Source: CAZGUH01 sp964529005
GTDB taxonomy: Bacteria > Actinomycetota > Acidimicrobiia > Acidimicrobiales > Ilumatobacteraceae
DNA length: 52,088 bases
Assembly (NCBI GenBank): GCA_964529005.1
Contig: CAZGUH010000026.1
Location: 1 to 52,088, forward strand
Direction: 5' to 3'
Shown: one piece after another, positions 31,084-40,200 of the stretch
Numbering within the stretch: the stretch's first letter is position 1
Layout: the number at the start of each line of letters is the position of its first letter
Position numbers and translations under genes: made by a program
Notes under the pieces: model-generated
Told to the model about the DNA's origin: nothing
The model's input: the letters and a program-made list of their open reading frames with translations, nothing else
Database searches by the model: none

Positions 31084-32922
31084 TCAGGCGACGAGGTCGA
31101 AGAACTCGGCGAACTCTTCGCGGCGGATCAGGCGGCCGAGCTTGCGGTATTCGCGCGCGATCCCCTGCACCGCGCACTGCATCGTGATCTTCGTCTGGGC
31201 GCCGGCGGCGATGAAGCCGGCGGCGAGCGCCGCGTTGCGGATCGAGCCGCCGGAGATCTCGAACGACGCCGCCAAGCGGTCGATGTCGATGCCGTCGGTC
31301 GGGGCCGTGGCAGGCAGGTGATGGCGCCAGATCGCAGCCCGCTCGCGCGCGTCGGGCAGCGCGAAGTCGACCCGGGTGTGGATGCGCCGCAGGAACGCCT
31401 GATCGATGTTCTTCTCGAAGTTCGTCGCCATGACGACGATGCCCTCGTAGACCTCCAGCCGCTGGAGGAGGTACGAGGTCTCCAGGTTGGCGTAACGGTC
31501 GTGCGCGTCGCTGGTCTCCGAGCGCTTGCCGAACAGCGAGTCGGCCTCGTCGAAGAACAGCAGCGTCCCAGCGCCTTCGGCGGCGTCGAACACCTTCTCC
31601 ATGTTCTTCTCGGTCTCACCGATGTACTTGCTCACCACCGCCGAGAGATCGATCTTGAACATGTCGACACCGAGCTCGCCGGCGATCACCTCCGCCGACA
31701 GCGTCTTGCCGGTGCCCGACGGCCCGGAGAAGAGGGCGACGATGCCGCGCGACGGCACCGCCGCGAACCCCCACTCGTCGTACACCTGGTGGCCGTGCCG
31801 GTATCGCTCGACGAGGTCGCGCAGTTGCGCCATGTGCGCGGGCGGGAGAACGACGTCGTCCCACCCACGTGACGGTCGGATCCGCCGAGCGAGCTGCCCC
31901 AGGGCGGGGCTCACCATGCGGCGCATCGCGGCGTCGACGTCGCGGCTGCCGCCACCCTGGGCGGCGAAGATCCGCTGGATCGTCGGCAACTGCTCCGCGC
32001 CGACCCGGTGGGTGCGGGCGACCTCTGCGCCGAGCGCCGCCGCCCATTCGGCATCCGTCGGGTCGGTCGCAGCGACGTCGAGCTCGCGCCAGGCGTGGTG
32101 CGGCCACCCGACGTCGGGCAGGCCCTCGAACGGCAGCGGGTCCACTGCCGACAGCACCCACACGAGGTGACGTGCGCGCTCGATCCAGCGTCGCCCGGTC
32201 GCACCGATGGCGCCGTCGCCGACCTCGATCAGCACGCCAGCCGCCTGAAGTGTCGCCTCGCGGACGACAGCGGCCCACGCCGCGTCCTCCTCGGGCGATG
32301 CCGTCACCAGCAGCCGCGGGCACGCGACATGCTGCTGCGCGGCCTCCCGGCGGCGCGCCCGATCCTTGCCCGTCACCAGGAGCGCCTGCAGGTCGCCATC
32401 GCCTGCGCATCCGATCACCTCGGTCCCGACGGGCAGATCGCGATCGGGTGTGCGGTCCCCTGCCAGTGCCCACAGGACCGACGGCTCGACCGCGATCACC
32501 TGCCTGCTGAACGCCCCCGTGCCGCGCACGGTGACGAATGCCGAGCGCACCAGTGCGCTGGCCGGCCCGATCGTCGCTGCGCCGGGGTGGTCGGCGCCGA
32601 ACAGCCCGTCGAGCATGCCGAGCTCGAGGCGATGGCGCTCGCGGTCCGCGGTCACGGCGACGATCAGCTTCTGGAGCCGCTCGTCGGTCTCCACCGCCAC
32701 GGCCGTGGCGAACACCTCGGCCTCGGCCACGCTCATGTGGGCTCGGGCGACCAGCGCCGACAGCGGCGATGCGGCCTCGACCGACGCGGCGAATGCCGCG
32801 CGGGCGTCGGCCAAGGCGGCGTCGAGCCGGGCAAGCACCTGCTCGTCTGGCTCGAGGGTGGCCCGGGCGGCCATCGCCTCGACGGCCGCTGTCGCCAACC
32901 GAGAGGCGTCGGGCGGAAACAT
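31084..32922 (-). CDS. eCIS-associated AAA+ ATPase (Afp15/Pvc15-like)
   Basis: 612-613 aa (ATG 32922; GTG 32925 directly before it). The N-terminal ~330 residues look like a degenerate second ATPase/regulatory domain, Ala-rich at first. The C-terminal AAA+ module has Walker A 'GPSGTGKT' (~400), Walker B 'LLFFDEADSLFGKRSE' (~455), sensor 'VVMATNFEKNIDQAFLRR' with arginine finger, and an FtsH/katanin-like 'DFALPDARERAAIW'. Afp15-type ATPases are conserved in eCIS and are thought to help assemble particles or load cargo. It is divergent from the structural genes across a palindromic control region. Confidence 0.93.
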   Translation of the reverse strand: MFPPDASRLATAAVEAMAARATLEPDEQVLARLDAALADARAAFAASVEAASPLSALVARAHMSVAEAEVFATAVAVETDERLQKLIVAVTADRERHRLELGMLDGLFGADHPGAATIGPASALVRSAFVTVRGTGAFSRQVIAVEPSVLWALAGDRTPDRDLPVGTEVIGCAGDGDLQALLVTGKDRARRREAAQQHVACPRLLVTASPEEDAAWAAVVREATLQAAGVLIEVGDGAIGATGRRWIERARHLVWVLSAVDPLPFEGLPDVGWPHHAWRELDVAATDPTDAEWAAALGAEVARTHRVGAEQLPTIQRIFAAQGGGSRDVDAAMRRMVSPALGQLARRIRPSRGWDDVVLPPAHMAQLRDLVERYRHGHQVYDEWGFAAVPSRGIVALFSGPSGTGKTLSAEVIAGELGVDMFKIDLSAVVSKYIGETEKNMEKVFDAAEGAGTLLFFDEADSLFGKRSETSDAHDRYANLETSYLLQRLEVYEGIVVMATNFEKNIDQAFLRRIHTRVDFALPDARERAAIWRHHLPATAPTDGIDIDRLAASFEISGGSIRNAALAAGFIAAGAQTKITMQCAVQGIAREYRKLGRLIRREEFAEFFDLVA

Positions 32923-32939
32923 CACCGTGAGGTATCGGA

Positions 32940-32963
32940 GCGCTCAGGACTGATCCTGAGCGC
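32940..32963. promoter_or_regulatory. Perfect palindrome in the divergent eCIS control region
   Basis: Arms GCGCTCAGGA (32940-32949) and TCCTGAGCGC (32954-32963) with a 4-bp centre CTGA. It is placed between the starts of the ATPase gene (32922) and the PAAR-like gene (32988), and ends 10 bp before the plus-strand -10. Being between divergent genes it cannot be a terminator, so a dimeric regulator site is the simplest reading. Confidence 0.65.
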
Positions 32964-32973
32964 GCAGAGTGGC

Positions 32974-32979
32974 TACGCT
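32974..32979 (+). promoter_or_regulatory. -10 element for the eCIS structural operon
   Basis: TACGCT, 8 nt, ATG 32988, no Shine-Dalgarno. The -35 region (about 32951-32956) would fall inside the palindrome, so a protein bound there would block RNA polymerase. Confidence 0.5.
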
Positions 32980-32987
32980 CGCGCTCC

Positions 32988-33377
32988 ATGGCCCTGCCGG
33001 TCGTCGACGGCGCGATGCTCAGCTGCTCTTTCGGGCTGGCCCCGTCCAACTTGACGGTGCTGCCGGCGAAGCTGATCACGGCCGAGGGCAAGCCGATGGC
33101 GACCATCATGGACATGGCCCCCTACGTCAATATCAAGCCGTTCGGCCTGTGCTCCAGCCTCGCCAACCCGATCACGGCGGCGCAGACGGCCGCCGCCCTC
33201 GGGGTGCTGACACCGGGGACGTGCATCCCGACCATCACCGGCCCCTGGACGCCGGGATCGCCGACGGTGCTGGTCGGCGGATTGCCGGCGCTGAACCAGA
33301 GTTCGATGTGCATGTGCGCGTACGGCGGGGTCGTCCAGGTGACGATGCCGGGCGCGACCACCGAACAGGTCCCCTGA
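32988..33377 (+). CDS. PAAR-like spike-tip protein (DUF4280)
   Basis: 129 aa. Hallmarks of DUF4280 PAAR-like proteins: N-terminal 'VVDGAMLSCSFGLAPSNL', central 'GLCSSLANPITAAQTAAALGVLTPGTCIP' and C-terminal 'LNQSSMCMCAYGGVVQV'. Conserved Cys and repeated Pro/Gly turns form the sharpened cone that caps the VgrG-type spike. It is unusual in being first in the operon, ~8 kb away from the spike gene. The stop is followed by a 193-nt gap before the sheath gene. Confidence 0.88.
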   Translation: MALPVVDGAMLSCSFGLAPSNLTVLPAKLITAEGKPMATIMDMAPYVNIKPFGLCSSLANPITAAQTAAALGVLTPGTCIPTITGPWTPGSPTVLVGGLPALNQSSMCMCAYGGVVQVTMPGATTEQVP

Positions 33378-33446
33378 GCAGGTCGGGGGGCCTCCGCCGG
33401 GGGTCGAGACGGGCGACGCGCCACGCCAGGTAGCTCTCTGTTCACG

Positions 33447-33468
33447 GAACGTACACAGTGATACGTTC
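33447..33468. promoter_or_regulatory. Inverted repeat in the 193-nt PAAR-sheath gap
   Basis: GAACGT (33447-33452) and ACGTTC (33463-33468) are separated by 10 bp, about 105 bp before the sheath start. The gap is AT-richer than its surroundings here and could hold a second promoter controlling sheath and tube. No convincing -35/-10 pair was found. Confidence 0.35.
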
Positions 33469-33570
33469 AAGTTCTCGGTGTGGTCGTCCGATCACTCTGA
33501 GCGGGTGCCTGGTGGCGTAGCTGGGAGGCCCCGAGAGAGGACTGCGCCGCTGCGGTGAAGGGAGACACTG

Positions 33571-35148
33571 TTGGCCACCACCTATCTGACCCCGGGCGTG
33601 TACGTCGAAGAGGTGCCGTCGAGTTCGGCGACCTTGTCGGCGGGAGCGACGGCGGTCGCCGCCTTCGTCGGTTTCACGGCGAAAGCGCCGACCGATGACC
33701 CCACCGATCCAGAGGGCCTGAAGCCCCGTTTGGTGACGAACTGGACCCAGTTCGAGGAGCTCTACGGCGGCTTCGTGCCCGGCGCGATGCTGCCGCACTC
33801 CGTCTACGGCTACTTCAACAACGGCGGCAGCCTGGCGTACATCGTGCGGGTTCCGCACACGTCGCCGGCCGCCGAGAGCGGCACGCTGGCGCTGCCCGCT
33901 GCTGATCGCACGCTCGGGCCGGCCGTCGAGTTCACGACGGTGGAGCCCAACGCGCGCATCAGCGTCAACGTCACGCCCGAAGCGCCCGCCGACGACGCGG
34001 CCGACGACGCTCCGCCGACCTTCCGCCTCGACGTCGTCGAGGACGGCAAGGTGGCCGAGACGTTCCCCGGCCTGACCTTGACGAAGGGCGCGCAGAACGT
34101 GGAGGACGTCGTCAACAAGACGTCCACCAAGGTCAAGGTGGCGACGAAGATCGACGTCGACGCGCTCGCCGCCGACCTCGCGTCGCTGCCCGCCGGCTCG
34201 TTCGCCATCGAACCCGCGCCCGCCACGCCGATCTCGGTCAGCGGGAAGGCGTTCGCCGGCAGCGAGACCGCCCGCACCGGCATCAACGGGCTCGTCATCG
34301 CCGACGACGTCACGATGGTGATGGTCCCCGACCTGGTGACCGCCTGCCGCCAGGACGACGGCACGATCGACCTCAACCTCTGGAAGACCGTCCAGCTGGC
34401 GCTGATCAACCACTGCGAAGGCCAGGCCAACCGGATGGCCGTGCTCGACGCCCCTCCGGGGATGAGCCCGCAGAAGATCAAGGAATGGCGCAGCGACGTG
34501 GCGATGTACGACTCGCCGTTCGCCGCCCTCTACTACCCGTGGGTGAAGGTCACGAACCCGGCAGCGACCAACGGCGACACGGAGATCCTGGTTCCGCCGA
34601 GCGGCCACCTCGCCGGCATCTGGGCCCGCACCGACAACGAACGCGGCGTCTGGAAGGCCCCGGCGAACGAGGTCGTGCGCGGCGCCCTGGACGTCGAGAT
34701 CAACATCACGAAGGCCGAGCAGTCGCTGCTCAACCCGATCGGAATCAACTGCATCCGGCCGTTCGGCACCCGCGGCATCCGCGTCTGGGGAGCCCGCACG
34801 CTGGCCTCGAACACCGACTGGACGTACATCAACGTTCGTCGCTTGTTCAACATGATCGAGACCACGATCATGAACGGCACGCAGTTCGCGGTCTTCGAGC
34901 CCAACGACCAGAAGCTGTGGGAGGGCCTGAAGCGCACGGTCGGCGCGTTCCTGCGTGGGCTGTGGCGTGACGGCGCCCTGTTCGGCGCCACCGCCGACCA
35001 AGCGTTCTTCGTGAAGTGCGACAGCGAGACGAATCCGCCGGAATCGATCGATCAGGGCAAGGTCGTCGTCGAGGTGGGCATCGCGCCAGTGAAGCCCGCT
35101 GAGTTCGTCGTCTTCCGCGTCGCCCAGATCAAGGAGACGAGCGCCTGA
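33571..35148 (+). CDS. Contractile tail sheath protein
   Basis: 525 aa from TTG 33571 with AAGGGAG at about -11. N-terminal 'TYLTPGVYVEEVPS' is the classic sheath N-arm. 'AVAAFVGFT', 'LYGGFVPGAMLPHSVYGYFNNGGSLAYIVRV' and the C-terminal 'NPIGINCIRPFGTRGIRVWGARTL', 'YINVRRLFNMIE' and 'WRDGALFGATADQAFFVKCD' are sheath-core motifs. Residues ~105-225 form an acidic Ala/Val-rich insertion that should decorate the surface. The N- and C-terminal arms interlock neighbouring subunits for contraction. Confidence 0.96.
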   Translation: MATTYLTPGVYVEEVPSSSATLSAGATAVAAFVGFTAKAPTDDPTDPEGLKPRLVTNWTQFEELYGGFVPGAMLPHSVYGYFNNGGSLAYIVRVPHTSPAAESGTLALPAADRTLGPAVEFTTVEPNARISVNVTPEAPADDAADDAPPTFRLDVVEDGKVAETFPGLTLTKGAQNVEDVVNKTSTKVKVATKIDVDALAADLASLPAGSFAIEPAPATPISVSGKAFAGSETARTGINGLVIADDVTMVMVPDLVTACRQDDGTIDLNLWKTVQLALINHCEGQANRMAVLDAPPGMSPQKIKEWRSDVAMYDSPFAALYYPWVKVTNPAATNGDTEILVPPSGHLAGIWARTDNERGVWKAPANEVVRGALDVEINITKAEQSLLNPIGINCIRPFGTRGIRVWGARTLASNTDWTYINVRRLFNMIETTIMNGTQFAVFEPNDQKLWEGLKRTVGAFLRGLWRDGALFGATADQAFFVKCDSETNPPESIDQGKVVVEVGIAPVKPAEFVVFRVAQIKETSA

Positions 35149-35600
35149 TGCCTGTCACCTCTCCTGGCGCCGTCGAAGACCTCGAGTACATCGGGTCGTG
35201 GTTCTCGGTCGAGTTCGACAACAAGATCGAGGGCAACTTCACCGAAGTCACCGGCCTCAACGTCTCGATCCAGGTCGTGTCGTTCCAGGACAGCAACAAG
35301 GACACCGTCACCCGCAAGCGCCCGGGAACCACGACGTACTCCGAGATCACGCTGAAGCGCACCCTCTCGCCGGACAAGACCTTCTGGGAGTGGGCCAAGA
35401 AGATCCGCGACGGCGGGAAGGACTACCGCACCAACGGCGCGATCGTTCTCCACGACATCTCCGGCGCCGAATCCGGGCGTTGGTCGTTCCAGAACGCATG
35501 GCCGTCGAAGTGGGCGGCGTCGGACCTGACGGTCGGCACCGACGATCCGATGATCGAGCAAGTGACCCTTCAGGTCGAACTGCTCACGCGCGACAAGTGA
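35148..35600 (+). CDS. Inner tube protein 1 (T4 gp19-like)
   Basis: 150 aa; ATG 35148 overlaps the sheath stop (TGATG). Hcp/gp19-like tube fold: 'WFSVEFDNKIEGNFTEVTGLNV', 'KRPGTTTYSEITLKRTLSPDKTFWEWAKKI', 'WSFQNAWPSKWAASDLTVGTDDPMIEQVTLQVE'. Hexamer rings of this fold stack inside the sheath. It is probably the main tube subunit because it directly follows the sheath. Confidence 0.93.
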   Translation: MPVTSPGAVEDLEYIGSWFSVEFDNKIEGNFTEVTGLNVSIQVVSFQDSNKDTVTRKRPGTTTYSEITLKRTLSPDKTFWEWAKKIRDGGKDYRTNGAIVLHDISGAESGRWSFQNAWPSKWAASDLTVGTDDPMIEQVTLQVELLTRDK

Positions 35601-35615
35601 CGAGGAGCGACGAAC

Positions 35616-36056
35616 ATGCCCCGTGAACACGACGAAGACTTCCAGGGTTCCTTCTTCTCCCTGGTCGTCGACGGCCTGACGCTCGGCTACTTCACCGCAT
35701 GCAGCGGCATCAGCATGGAGTACGAGGTCGTCAAGTTCAAAGAAGGCGACGGCGCGAAGATCCTCGAGAGGAAGCGACCGGGCCGCCCGAAGTACAGCGA
35801 GATCACGATGAAGCGCGGCTTCACCCAGGACAAGGCCCTCCACGACTGGTTCAACGAGGTCGTCGAGGCGAAGAACCAGGTGCCGTACAAGACCGCGTCC
35901 ATCATGGTGATGGATCGCAACGCGAACCCGGTCGCGACCTTCAACCTCGAACAGTGCTGGCCGTCGAAGCTGTCGGTCTCCGACCTGAAGGCCGGCAGTG
36001 ACGAGGTGATGATCGAGGAGCTCACCATGCAGCACGAGCTCCTCGACTGGGCTTGA
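35616..36056 (+). CDS. Inner tube protein 2 (T4 gp19-like)
   Basis: 146 aa, 15 nt after tube 1, with GAGGAG in the gap. Same fold and motifs: 'FFSLVVDGLTLGYFTACSGISM', 'KRPGRPKYSEITMKRGFTQDKALHDWF', 'CWPSKLSVSDLKAGSDEVMIEELTMQHE'. It is clearly paralogous to its neighbours but not near-identical. In related systems one paralogue forms the tube and others the first rings at the baseplate. Confidence 0.92.
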   Translation: MPREHDEDFQGSFFSLVVDGLTLGYFTACSGISMEYEVVKFKEGDGAKILERKRPGRPKYSEITMKRGFTQDKALHDWFNEVVEAKNQVPYKTASIMVMDRNANPVATFNLEQCWPSKLSVSDLKAGSDEVMIEELTMQHELLDWA

Positions 36057-36088
36057 CGACAACCCGCTCCATCTGAAAGGCGCGTCCC

Positions 36089-36589
36089 GTGGCATTGCAG
36101 ACCGAGTTCCCCTTCACGTTGCCGAAGGGCTACGTCGACCAGGACGGAACGTTGCACCGCCACGGGACGATGCGCCTCGCGACGGCACGCGACGAGATCG
36201 AGCCCCTGCGCGATCCACGCGTGTCGGGCTCGGACGATCCCTACCTGACGATCCTCGTCATCGGGCGCGTGATCACCGAGCTCGGCTCGCTGTCGCGCAT
36301 CGGCCCGGAGCAGGTGGAGAACCTGTTCGCTGCCGACCTCGCGTTCCTCCAGGATCTCTACGGCATCATCAACTTCGGCGATCCTGCCGACGTCGCGGCG
36401 CTCCAGCAGTCGGTGTTGCCCCCGGAACCGGTGGCCGTCGTCGTCCCCGATCTGACGGTGGAGGACAGCGATCCGGAATTGCCCGCGGTGGAACCGGCGG
36501 TCGAGGCGCCGAAGGCCCCGCGCGACTTCGCGACCGCGCCTCGCCGCCGTGGAGTGATCGAAGAGGTCGGCACGCGCTCGGCGCCATGA
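36089..36589 (+). CDS. Phage tail assembly chaperone-like eCIS protein
   Basis: 166 aa from GTG 36089. N-terminal 'FPFTLPKGYVDQDGTLHRHGTMRLATARDEI' and 'YLTILVIGRVITELGSL' match the 'LP-Gy-D-dG-xHr--xmR' opening and following helix of phage tail assembly (TAC-type) proteins. Residues ~110-166 are a Pro/Glu/Val-rich flexible tail. It is commonly found between tube genes in actinobacterial eCIS. Its role (chaperone or baseplate-tube connector) is not settled. The stop overlaps the next start (ATGA). Confidence 0.72.
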   Translation: MALQTEFPFTLPKGYVDQDGTLHRHGTMRLATARDEIEPLRDPRVSGSDDPYLTILVIGRVITELGSLSRIGPEQVENLFAADLAFLQDLYGIINFGDPADVAALQQSVLPPEPVAVVVPDLTVEDSDPELPAVEPAVEAPKAPRDFATAPRRRGVIEEVGTRSAP

Positions 36590-36759
36590 AGCGCTATCCC
36601 ACCGACGCGCTGTGGGACGAGCTGGTCTACCTCGCGTATCACCTCCACTGGGACCTCGACCGGTTGCTCGATCTCGAGCACGCCGACCGGGCGCGCCTCG
36701 TGCGAGGCGTCGCCGATCTGAACGAACGAGCGTGGGAGGCGTTGCGCCGTGCCGAATGA
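36586..36759 (+). CDS. DUF6760-type eCIS micro-protein
   Basis: 57 aa; ATG 36586 overlaps the previous TGA, and the next gene starts 11 nt before its stop. The pattern 'YPTDALWDELVYLAYHLHWDLDRLLDLEHADRARLV'... fits the small DUF6760 proteins seen next to eCIS tube genes (yP-d-L-EE-Ay-ayh-hW----ll-LeH-eR-r-v). All-helical and acidic/basic amphipathic. Function unknown; perhaps an assembly factor or a small baseplate part. The family label is from memory of the motif. Confidence 0.75.
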   Translation: MKRYPTDALWDELVYLAYHLHWDLDRLLDLEHADRARLVRGVADLNERAWEALRRAE

Positions 36760-37219
36760 CGGTTTCGACGACCAGCGCGTCACCGCCGCAACGTTCCTCG
36801 TCGAGGTCGACGGCGTGGAGATCGGCCGCTTCATGGAGGTCGCCGGCCTCCAGGTGGACGTCGCCGTGGAGGAGATCTCCGAAGGCGGCGAGAACAGCTA
36901 CGCCCACAAGCTTCCCGGCCGCATGTCGTGGCCGAACCTCACGCTGAAGCGCGGCATCACGCAGAACGACAGCTTGCTGGCGTGGCTGAACAAGTCGTCC
37001 GGCGAGCAGTTCTCGGCGTCCGGCAACAAACTGGACCGCTCGACTGCCGCGGTGACGCTGCTCGGCCCCGGCGGGACCCGCTTGCGGGCGTGGGAGTTCG
37101 ACGGGGCGTTCCCGGTGAAGTGGCGGGGGCCGACGTTCGCGGCGACGTCGTCCGACATGGCCATCGAAGAGTTGGAGATCGCCCACCATGGGTTCCGTGC
37201 GGTCGACCTCGCCAGCTGA
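36749..37219 (+). CDS. Inner tube protein 3 (T4 gp19-like)
   Basis: 156 aa from GTG 36749. Third gp19-like paralogue: 'TFLVEVDGVEIGRFMEVAGLQVDVAVEEISEGG', 'LPGRMSWPNLTLKRGITQNDSLLAWL', 'WEFDGAFPVKWRGPTFAATSSDMAIEELEIAHHGF'. It is the most divergent of the three, with the KRPG motif changed to KLPGRMSWP. It could be the tube-initiating or terminal ring. It overlaps the next gene by 32 nt. Confidence 0.9.
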   Translation: MPNDGFDDQRVTAATFLVEVDGVEIGRFMEVAGLQVDVAVEEISEGGENSYAHKLPGRMSWPNLTLKRGITQNDSLLAWLNKSSGEQFSASGNKLDRSTAAVTLLGPGGTRLRAWEFDGAFPVKWRGPTFAATSSDMAIEELEIAHHGFRAVDLAS

Positions 37220-40200
37220 GCCGGCCGCAGCCGACTCCGGGTTCGGCGTCGCGGTGACCGCGCGCATGTCGCCCCGCCAGCGGTCCGGCCGTGCGCTCGG
37301 CGGTTCGGCGCGACCGGGCGCCGTCGGCGCGTCCTGGAGCCGATTCGGGTTCCGCCTCGGCCTTTCACAGGTGGCCCGCTGGTCGCTGGAGGCGTCGTCG
37401 GCCGAGCACGCGGATGGGGCGGTGCGACCGCCGATCCAGTACTGGCCCTGGCACGACCAGACATCCGACGCTCACGCTGCCCCCGGTACCGCCCGGAGCG
37501 AACCGGAGCCCGCCAAGCCCGAGTTCGTGCCGAGCGGTGACCCCAAGCTCGACGCGCTGCGGCGGATGCTCGCCGCGCCCGCGAGCAACCCGACCACGCC
37601 GGCGCACCGCGCTGCGCCGCCTGCGGCGTCAGGTCGTCCGCCCACTCCTTCGCCCGCCCCCGCGCCACGGGTGCACCGCGGTCTGCCGCGCACGCTGGCG
37701 CGCACGATGTCGACCGAGGCGCCGATCCAGATGCCCGGCGCCGTCGTGCATCGCATGCGCCCGGAGACGATCGACCCCGCAGCCGTCTCCGCGGCCGAGC
37801 GACGGCCCGGCGTGACAGCGGGCGTCCCCACGGCGGGGCGCTCCGCCGCACGCGACGTGTCACGATCGCGGGAGCCCGAGCGCCCGGCGCCACGGTCCGA
37901 GCCGCGCGAGATCAGCTCGCTGCGCCGCCTCCTGGAGAGCAAGGGGCTCATCGCACCGTCACCCGAACGCGAGGTCGACGAGCCCGCCGCGACGCGAGCG
38001 GCCAACCCGTTCGTTCACTCAGCAGTCGACACCTCTCGCCACGACGCGTGGCGCCACAGGACATCGCTCGGCACAGAGCAGGCCCGCACGAACCGATTCG
38101 CCCCGCGGCCAGAGCGAGCGGCCGGCTTGCTTCCGGCCAGAGATGAACCGGCCGGCCGCGACGCCGAGCCTCCATCGTTGTCGCCCCACCGCGCCGAGCG
38201 CCACGCCCGCCGGGACGCGGGTTCGGGGACTCGCCCGCCCGTCACGTCGCTGCGCGATCGGGCCGCGGTGCGCGGGGTCTCGCCGACGCCCGAGCAGACG
38301 TCGGCGCAGGCCGAGACCAGAGCCCAGGGGACGGCGCCGTTCGCACCGGCGACCGACCACGCGGCGCGGCCTGTTCCCGACGGGGCCTCGCGACCGCGAG
38401 CGACGGATGCGGCCGCACGTGACGAGCGCACGGCTGGGCCGCAGGCCGCGCGGCGCCCCGTGACGAGCGAGCCGGTGATCCCCCCTCGCACCCTGCCGGA
38501 CTCGCGGACCATGGCCCAGCCGGGCACGCCCTCCGCCATGGAGCGCGCGGACGACGTGCGCGCGGCGGCACGGATGGCAGCGAACGATCCGGAGCGCGTC
38601 GACGTCCGCCGGAACGCCGACGCGGGCGGCGTGCCATCGGGCAGTGACCGCGACGCACGGCCAGCCAACGTGTCGCCGTCAGCCCCGATCGCCCAGCAGG
38701 CGCGCGACGCCGACGCGGACGCGCAGGTCGACGCGTCCGTCGGGCCAGCCGCCGGAACACGGGCCGACGCAGCGGCGCCCACGCCGCGACCCGTCGCGAG
38801 CCCCGTCGAGGGATCGGCCGAACCAGGCGACGCAGCTCGCAGCGAGGCGCTTGGCGGCGAGGCGGTCGAGTCGCACGACGTGCCCGCAGCACCCCGGGAC
38901 ACAGCTCCAGCGGAGCCGGACTGCACCACCGCGGGCGGGCATCGCGGCGCAACACCGGCCGATGCGTCGCCGGCGACCGCCGTCGAGGCGCCCGGCGCGA
39001 CGCCCGTCGCGCGCGCCGCGGTCGCACCGCCGTCGGTTCCCTCCACGGCAAAGGGACGAACGCAATCCCCGACGGCCGAGGTGACGTACGACGGGCCGGC
39101 GCTCCCGGCGGCGAGCCGCCCGGCGCCGGACGCACCGCACCTCGCACGCGCCTACCGACCCGGCGAGTCGGCCCCGGCGTCCCCGACGTGGGCGCGATCC
39201 GGCGAGCAGCCCTCGGCACCGGCCGAGCTGCGGACGTCGACCCGACACCGGCCGACGCCGACGCCCGCGCCCGCATCCACGCTCGCGACCTCGCCCGCGC
39301 CCGCGCACGATCCCGCGCCGCCGGCAGCGATCGCGCGGCGACGGTCGCCGGCCCCGACGGACGATCCAACCGAGCGAACAGGATCCGGGCGCCGGCCCAC
39401 ACCGGTGGATGATCGCGGCGCGCCGACGGCGCATGTCGCCGATCGTCCGCCCGTCGTTCATCCGCCGTCGACGGGACCAGCCGCGGTGCGACCCACGCGT
39501 CTCGACCCTTCCGCCGGCGACGACGCACACAGCATTCGCCATGAGGCGCCCGCCCCGCCCGCATTGTCCTTCGACATCGCAGCGCGGATCACGCGGACCA
39601 GCGACCGAGCCGTCGACGCGCCGGAGCAACGGTTCGCGCGCGTCATCGCCCGCCAGCCGATCGGAGCGCCCCGGCCACTTCCCTCCGCATGGCAGCCGCT
39701 CGCCGCGGCGATCGTCGGCGACCGGCGCGTGCGCATCAGCACCGACGACACGTCGCGGCGCGCCCTCGACGCTGCGGGGAAGATCGCTGCGACGACGGGC
39801 GACGTGATCCACCTGCGCCGCTCGCCCTCGACCCGGGACGACGCCGCCGTCTTGGCCCACGAGCTGACCCACGTCGCCCACCCGTCTCCGATGCCGCGCT
39901 TCTTCGACGACCATCGTCCGAGCGCCGAGGAGCGCCAGGCGGAGGCGATCGCCGACATCATCCGCCGCGCTCCGGTCCTCCCGCATGCCGCCGTCGCGGC
40001 GACGCCCGCAGGCCGATCGACGCCGCGCGGCGCCGTCCCGGCAGGCCGGTCGACGAGCAGCAGCGGTGGCAGCAGCGGAAGGGCGGTGTCGACCGTTCGA
40101 CGCAGCAGCGCACATCGGACCACCTCGACGCTCACCGCGACCAGCCGGGCGATCACATCCAACGACGAGCCCAGCACGCTCGACCCGTCCGCGCCCGCCA

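Noticed and set aside
33442..35001. 519-codon minus-strand frame across the sheath gene
   Set aside because: The sheath motifs are clear on the plus strand; the minus frame has shadow composition.
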